From Bacteroidota bacterium (GTDB lineage Bacteria > Bacteroidota > Bacteroidia > Bacteroidales > UBA12077): a stretch of DNA of 64,000 nucleotides. Numbering within the stretch: position 1 is the first letter of the stretch; each line of letters opens with the position of its first letter. Location: NCBI GenBank assembly GCA_020444275.1, contig JAHLLG010000004.1:1-64000 (forward strand). The letters are read 5' to 3'. A program made the translations under genes and the position numbers. The notes beneath the pieces were generated by a model that was not told where the DNA came from, made no database searches, and worked only from the letters and a program-made list of their open reading frames with translations. Of this stretch, positions 63,470 through 64,000 are shown one piece after another.

Positions 63470-63651
63470 AATATGAAAATTTAGCATCGATTAAAAGTAC
63501 AGAAAATATTTAAACTAAATTAAAATTAGCCATTAGAACTTATATATAAATAAAGATAAAAAGATATAAAAATATAATACTATAAAAATCATTGGATGTA
63601 TCTGTATTATGTCTTATATTCGGGGAGTTTTAATCTAAAATTTATTAACCT

Positions 63652-64000
63652 ATGAAAAAACTTTTACACCCCTTAATTTTTTTATTATTTTTTACTCCTG
63701 TAATTAGTTACAGTCAACTTGATGGTAGTGGAATAGCTCCAAATTTTACTCTTACAGATACAAGTGGCGTGTCTCATACATTATACGATTATTTGGATAA
63801 CGGTAAAGTTGTTGTTCTTGATTTTTTTGCAACTTGGTGTGGTCCTTGCAATAATAATGCAGATGAAGTTGAAAGGGTTTGGCAAGATTACGGCCCTGAT
63901 GGAGACAATACAATCATGATGTTTTTAATGGAATCTTCAAGTACTTCTAATTTCTCAGATTTACAAGGATTTATGTCTCAACACAACGTAACATGTCCAA
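63652..64000 (+). CDS. Secreted thioredoxin-like protein (3' end outside the window)
   Basis: From ATG 63652 the frame is open to the window edge (116 codons). Signal peptide to about SYSQ, then APNFTLTDTSG (TlpA/AhpC-type start) and FFATWCGPCNNN, the thioredoxin CxxC site. So a periplasmic or secreted thiol-disulfide protein; the missing part may hold a sorting domain. Downstream context unknown. TATATTCG at 63615-63622 is a near -7 match. Confidence 0.85.
   Translation, partial: MKKLLHPLIFLLFFTPVISYSQLDGSGIAPNFTLTDTSGVSHTLYDYLDNGKVVVLDFFATWCGPCNNNADEVERVWQDYGPDGDNTIMMFLMESSSTSNFSDLQGFMSQHNVTCP

Noticed and set aside
63488-63651. tRNA or small RNA in the A+T-rich gap before the thioredoxin-like gene
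   Set aside because: No cloverleaf, no GC-rich stem and no T-loop motif; only an A/T-rich promoter-like stretch.

Overview
The window is chromosomal DNA of a Bacteroidota bacterium, most likely a free-living, low-G+C member near the Bacteroidales/Marinilabiliales. The evidence is as follows. There are cargo proteins with type IX secretion (T9SS) sorting domains and a PorP/SprF-type outer-membrane partner. Several genes have TAnnTTTG-type -7 promoter elements. Bacteroidota-typical families are present (DUF4296, SprB-like repeats, PG0541-like, a CusA-CusC fusion, a zinc-less DksA-like protein, a long IleRS). DNA is A+T-rich throughout. I see no rRNA, tRNA, CRISPR array, insertion sequence or phage genes, so this is mostly ordinary core and cell-envelope chromosome.

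Layout. 1-5869: the 3' part of a giant repetitive surface adhesin (T9SS type B signal) followed at once by its probable PorP/SprF-like partner. 5948-9202: a DUF4296 lipoprotein, an amidohydrolase, a hemerythrin-like protein and a MurG-like glycosyltransferase. 9177-12720 (minus): asnS, rpoN and a PAP2-like membrane protein in one tight run. 12938-15553: a protein resembling a metallopeptidase that has lost its catalytic residues, a DUF2007-Usp-Usp protein, and ispD. 15695-18131: a TetR regulator, then an acyl-carrier-like protein without its serine, a metallophosphoesterase lipoprotein and an outer-membrane protein; three copies of one 14-bp TetR-type operator lie before the regulator and before the small operon. 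18201-22851: an acyl-CoA synthetase, cysH, a secreted M28 peptidase and a small membrane protein.

22907-30373 (minus): a coiled-coil membrane protein, a heavy-metal RND system (adaptor plus an RND pump fused to a TolC-like outer-membrane factor), and lgt. 30557-38825 (plus): an Ig-like lipoprotein, a thiamine-binding-like protein, a gingipain-family C25 peptidase with T9SS signal, a rhomboid protease and an RlpA-like protein. 38850-46209 (minus): the run ileS - DksA-like - lspA, then ribE, an XRE regulator/membrane-protein pair and a FemAB-like aminoacyltransferase. 46434-50103 (plus): a flavin-binding-type protein, an NAD-dependent epimerase and rnr. 50237-56860: a TetR-controlled tripartite multidrug-type RND operon with a palindromic operator and a PG0541-like small protein. 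56931-64000: DUF2147, a tricorn-like protease, HD hydrolase, ComF, UbiX, an outer-membrane barrel, and the start of a secreted thioredoxin-like protein cut by the window edge.

Common themes are surface protein export (adhesin, M28 and C25 peptidases, PorP), lipoprotein maturation (lgt, lspA) and efflux (two RND systems). The least familiar region is the TetR / serine-less ACP-like / phosphoesterase / outer-membrane-protein cassette at 15.7-18.1 kb. The second is the internal signal-peptide-like segment at the RND-TolC fusion joint. No clearly new defence or mobile system was seen.
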